Shown piece after piece: positions 63,630 to 64,000 of a stretch of 64,000 nt of DNA. Position 1 is the stretch's first letter; every line of letters starts with the position of its first letter. Under the pieces are notes generated by a model that was not told where the DNA came from, made no database searches, and saw nothing but the letters and a program-made list of their open reading frames with translations. A program made the translations under genes and the position numbers. This stretch comes from Oligosphaera ethanolica (GTDB lineage: Bacteria > Verrucomicrobiota > Lentisphaeria > Oligosphaerales > Oligosphaeraceae), in the NCBI RefSeq assembly GCF_030814695.1, contig NZ_JAUSVL010000001.1:3446227-3510226 (forward strand), written 5' to 3'.

Positions 63630-64000
63630 TTAGTTATGGATGACGCGCATATATTTGTCGTAAGGACTCTGAATGTAATAGAAGGATTTGGTGGCTTGTG
63701 AGGTGACGTGGCCATCAATCCAGCCGACATTGCAGAGGCCGTTGTGCAGACCACGCGGGCGGCCATTCCAAGCGGCGTCGCCGGATTCGGGGTTTTCGCT
63801 GGCGTCATTGGCGGGCAGTGCGGCCATGTATGTGGAATTGTTGGTGAGCTGCTGGTCCCAGCCCGGGCTGCCGGTGGTGGGGTTGACCTTGCGGACATCG
63901 CTGAAGATGACGGATTCGCTGGGGCGGTTGAACTGGCCGAGGGCCTTGTTGCCGGCGTAAACGGCGTAGCCGTAGGTGACCGTGCCTGGTTTTTGGGCCG
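63630..64000 (-). CDS. Prepilin-like protein, cluster member 5 (C-terminal part; start beyond the window)
   Basis: The open frame enters from the window edge and ends at 63630, giving about 123 residues. [14 protein letters not shown] is an H-X9-DG motif and [17 protein letters not shown] is the family's typical strand before it. The N-terminal FTLIE region is expected beyond 64000. Family assignment rests on the C-terminal motif and on its place at the head of four related genes. Confidence 0.8.
   Translation of the reverse strand, partial: AQKPGTVTYGYAVYAGNKALGQFNRPSESVIFSDVRKVNPTTGSPGWDQQLTNNSTYMAALPANDASENPESGDAAWNGRPRGLHNGLCNVGWIDGHVTSQATKSFYYIQSPYDKYMRVIHN

Overview
The window looks like chromosomal DNA of a GC-rich member of the PVC superphylum, most plausibly Lentisphaerota. 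This is inferred from the content: six copies of the FTLIELLVV prepilin-like / H-X9-DG family, an SUMF1-type protein, a giant mosaic surface protein, DUF6785-like and FHA-MoxR genes, and palindromic intergenic repeats. No rRNA, tRNA or CRISPR array was recognised.

Layout. 1-6.5 kb (minus strand): GH13-type secreted glycosidase, prepilin-like protein, low-molecular-weight phosphatase and an enolase-superfamily epimerase cut by the window edge. 6.7-14.4 kb (minus): seven co-directional genes, namely an LRV/HEAT-like repeat protein, two unrecognised small proteins sharing an FPDPP motif, a UbiA prenyltransferase and a phosphodiesterase that resemble EboC and EboF, tsaD, and a lactate permease. 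14.7-21.1 kb (plus): FtsK-type translocase without a membrane domain, nfeD-floA-proline-rich membrane protein followed by a terminator, and purB. 21.1-23.25 kb: an intergenic region with three 176-bp direct repeats, the last of which supplies the ribosome binding site and start of a GH29-like fucosidase.

23.6-38 kb is a transposon-hit region. An ISH6-like element (23612-26621) is split by an IS4-family element (25015-26564); both have exact inverted repeats and target duplications. Next come an SUMF1-like protein and a giant secreted protein of about 2,500 residues whose signal peptide is split by an IS1634-type element (28263-30420). Deleting that element and one CTAG copy restores the reading frame exactly.

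38.1-41.6 kb: a three-gene operon of FAD oxidoreductases plus DUF1667 (GlpA/GlpB-like), preceded by a promoter candidate and a long hairpin ending in a T-run. 41.6-45.7 kb: repeat-rich DNA around a DUF4143 ATPase and an orphan MT-A70 methyltransferase. 45.7-54.3 kb (minus): five-gene set of FHA-MoxR ATPase, DUF58, transglutaminase, secreted alpha/alpha-barrel protein and polytopic DUF6785-like protein. 54.4-60 kb: lysS, an aminotransferase, ung, a CPBP protease and a DppA-type aminopeptidase. 60.1-64 kb (minus): five prepilin-like genes in a row, the last cut by the window edge.

The least explained parts are the structured leader at 38.1-38.26 kb, the triplicated fucosidase leader, the EboC/EboF-like operon with its FPDPP proteins, and helically phased 21-bp repeats upstream of one prepilin-like gene.
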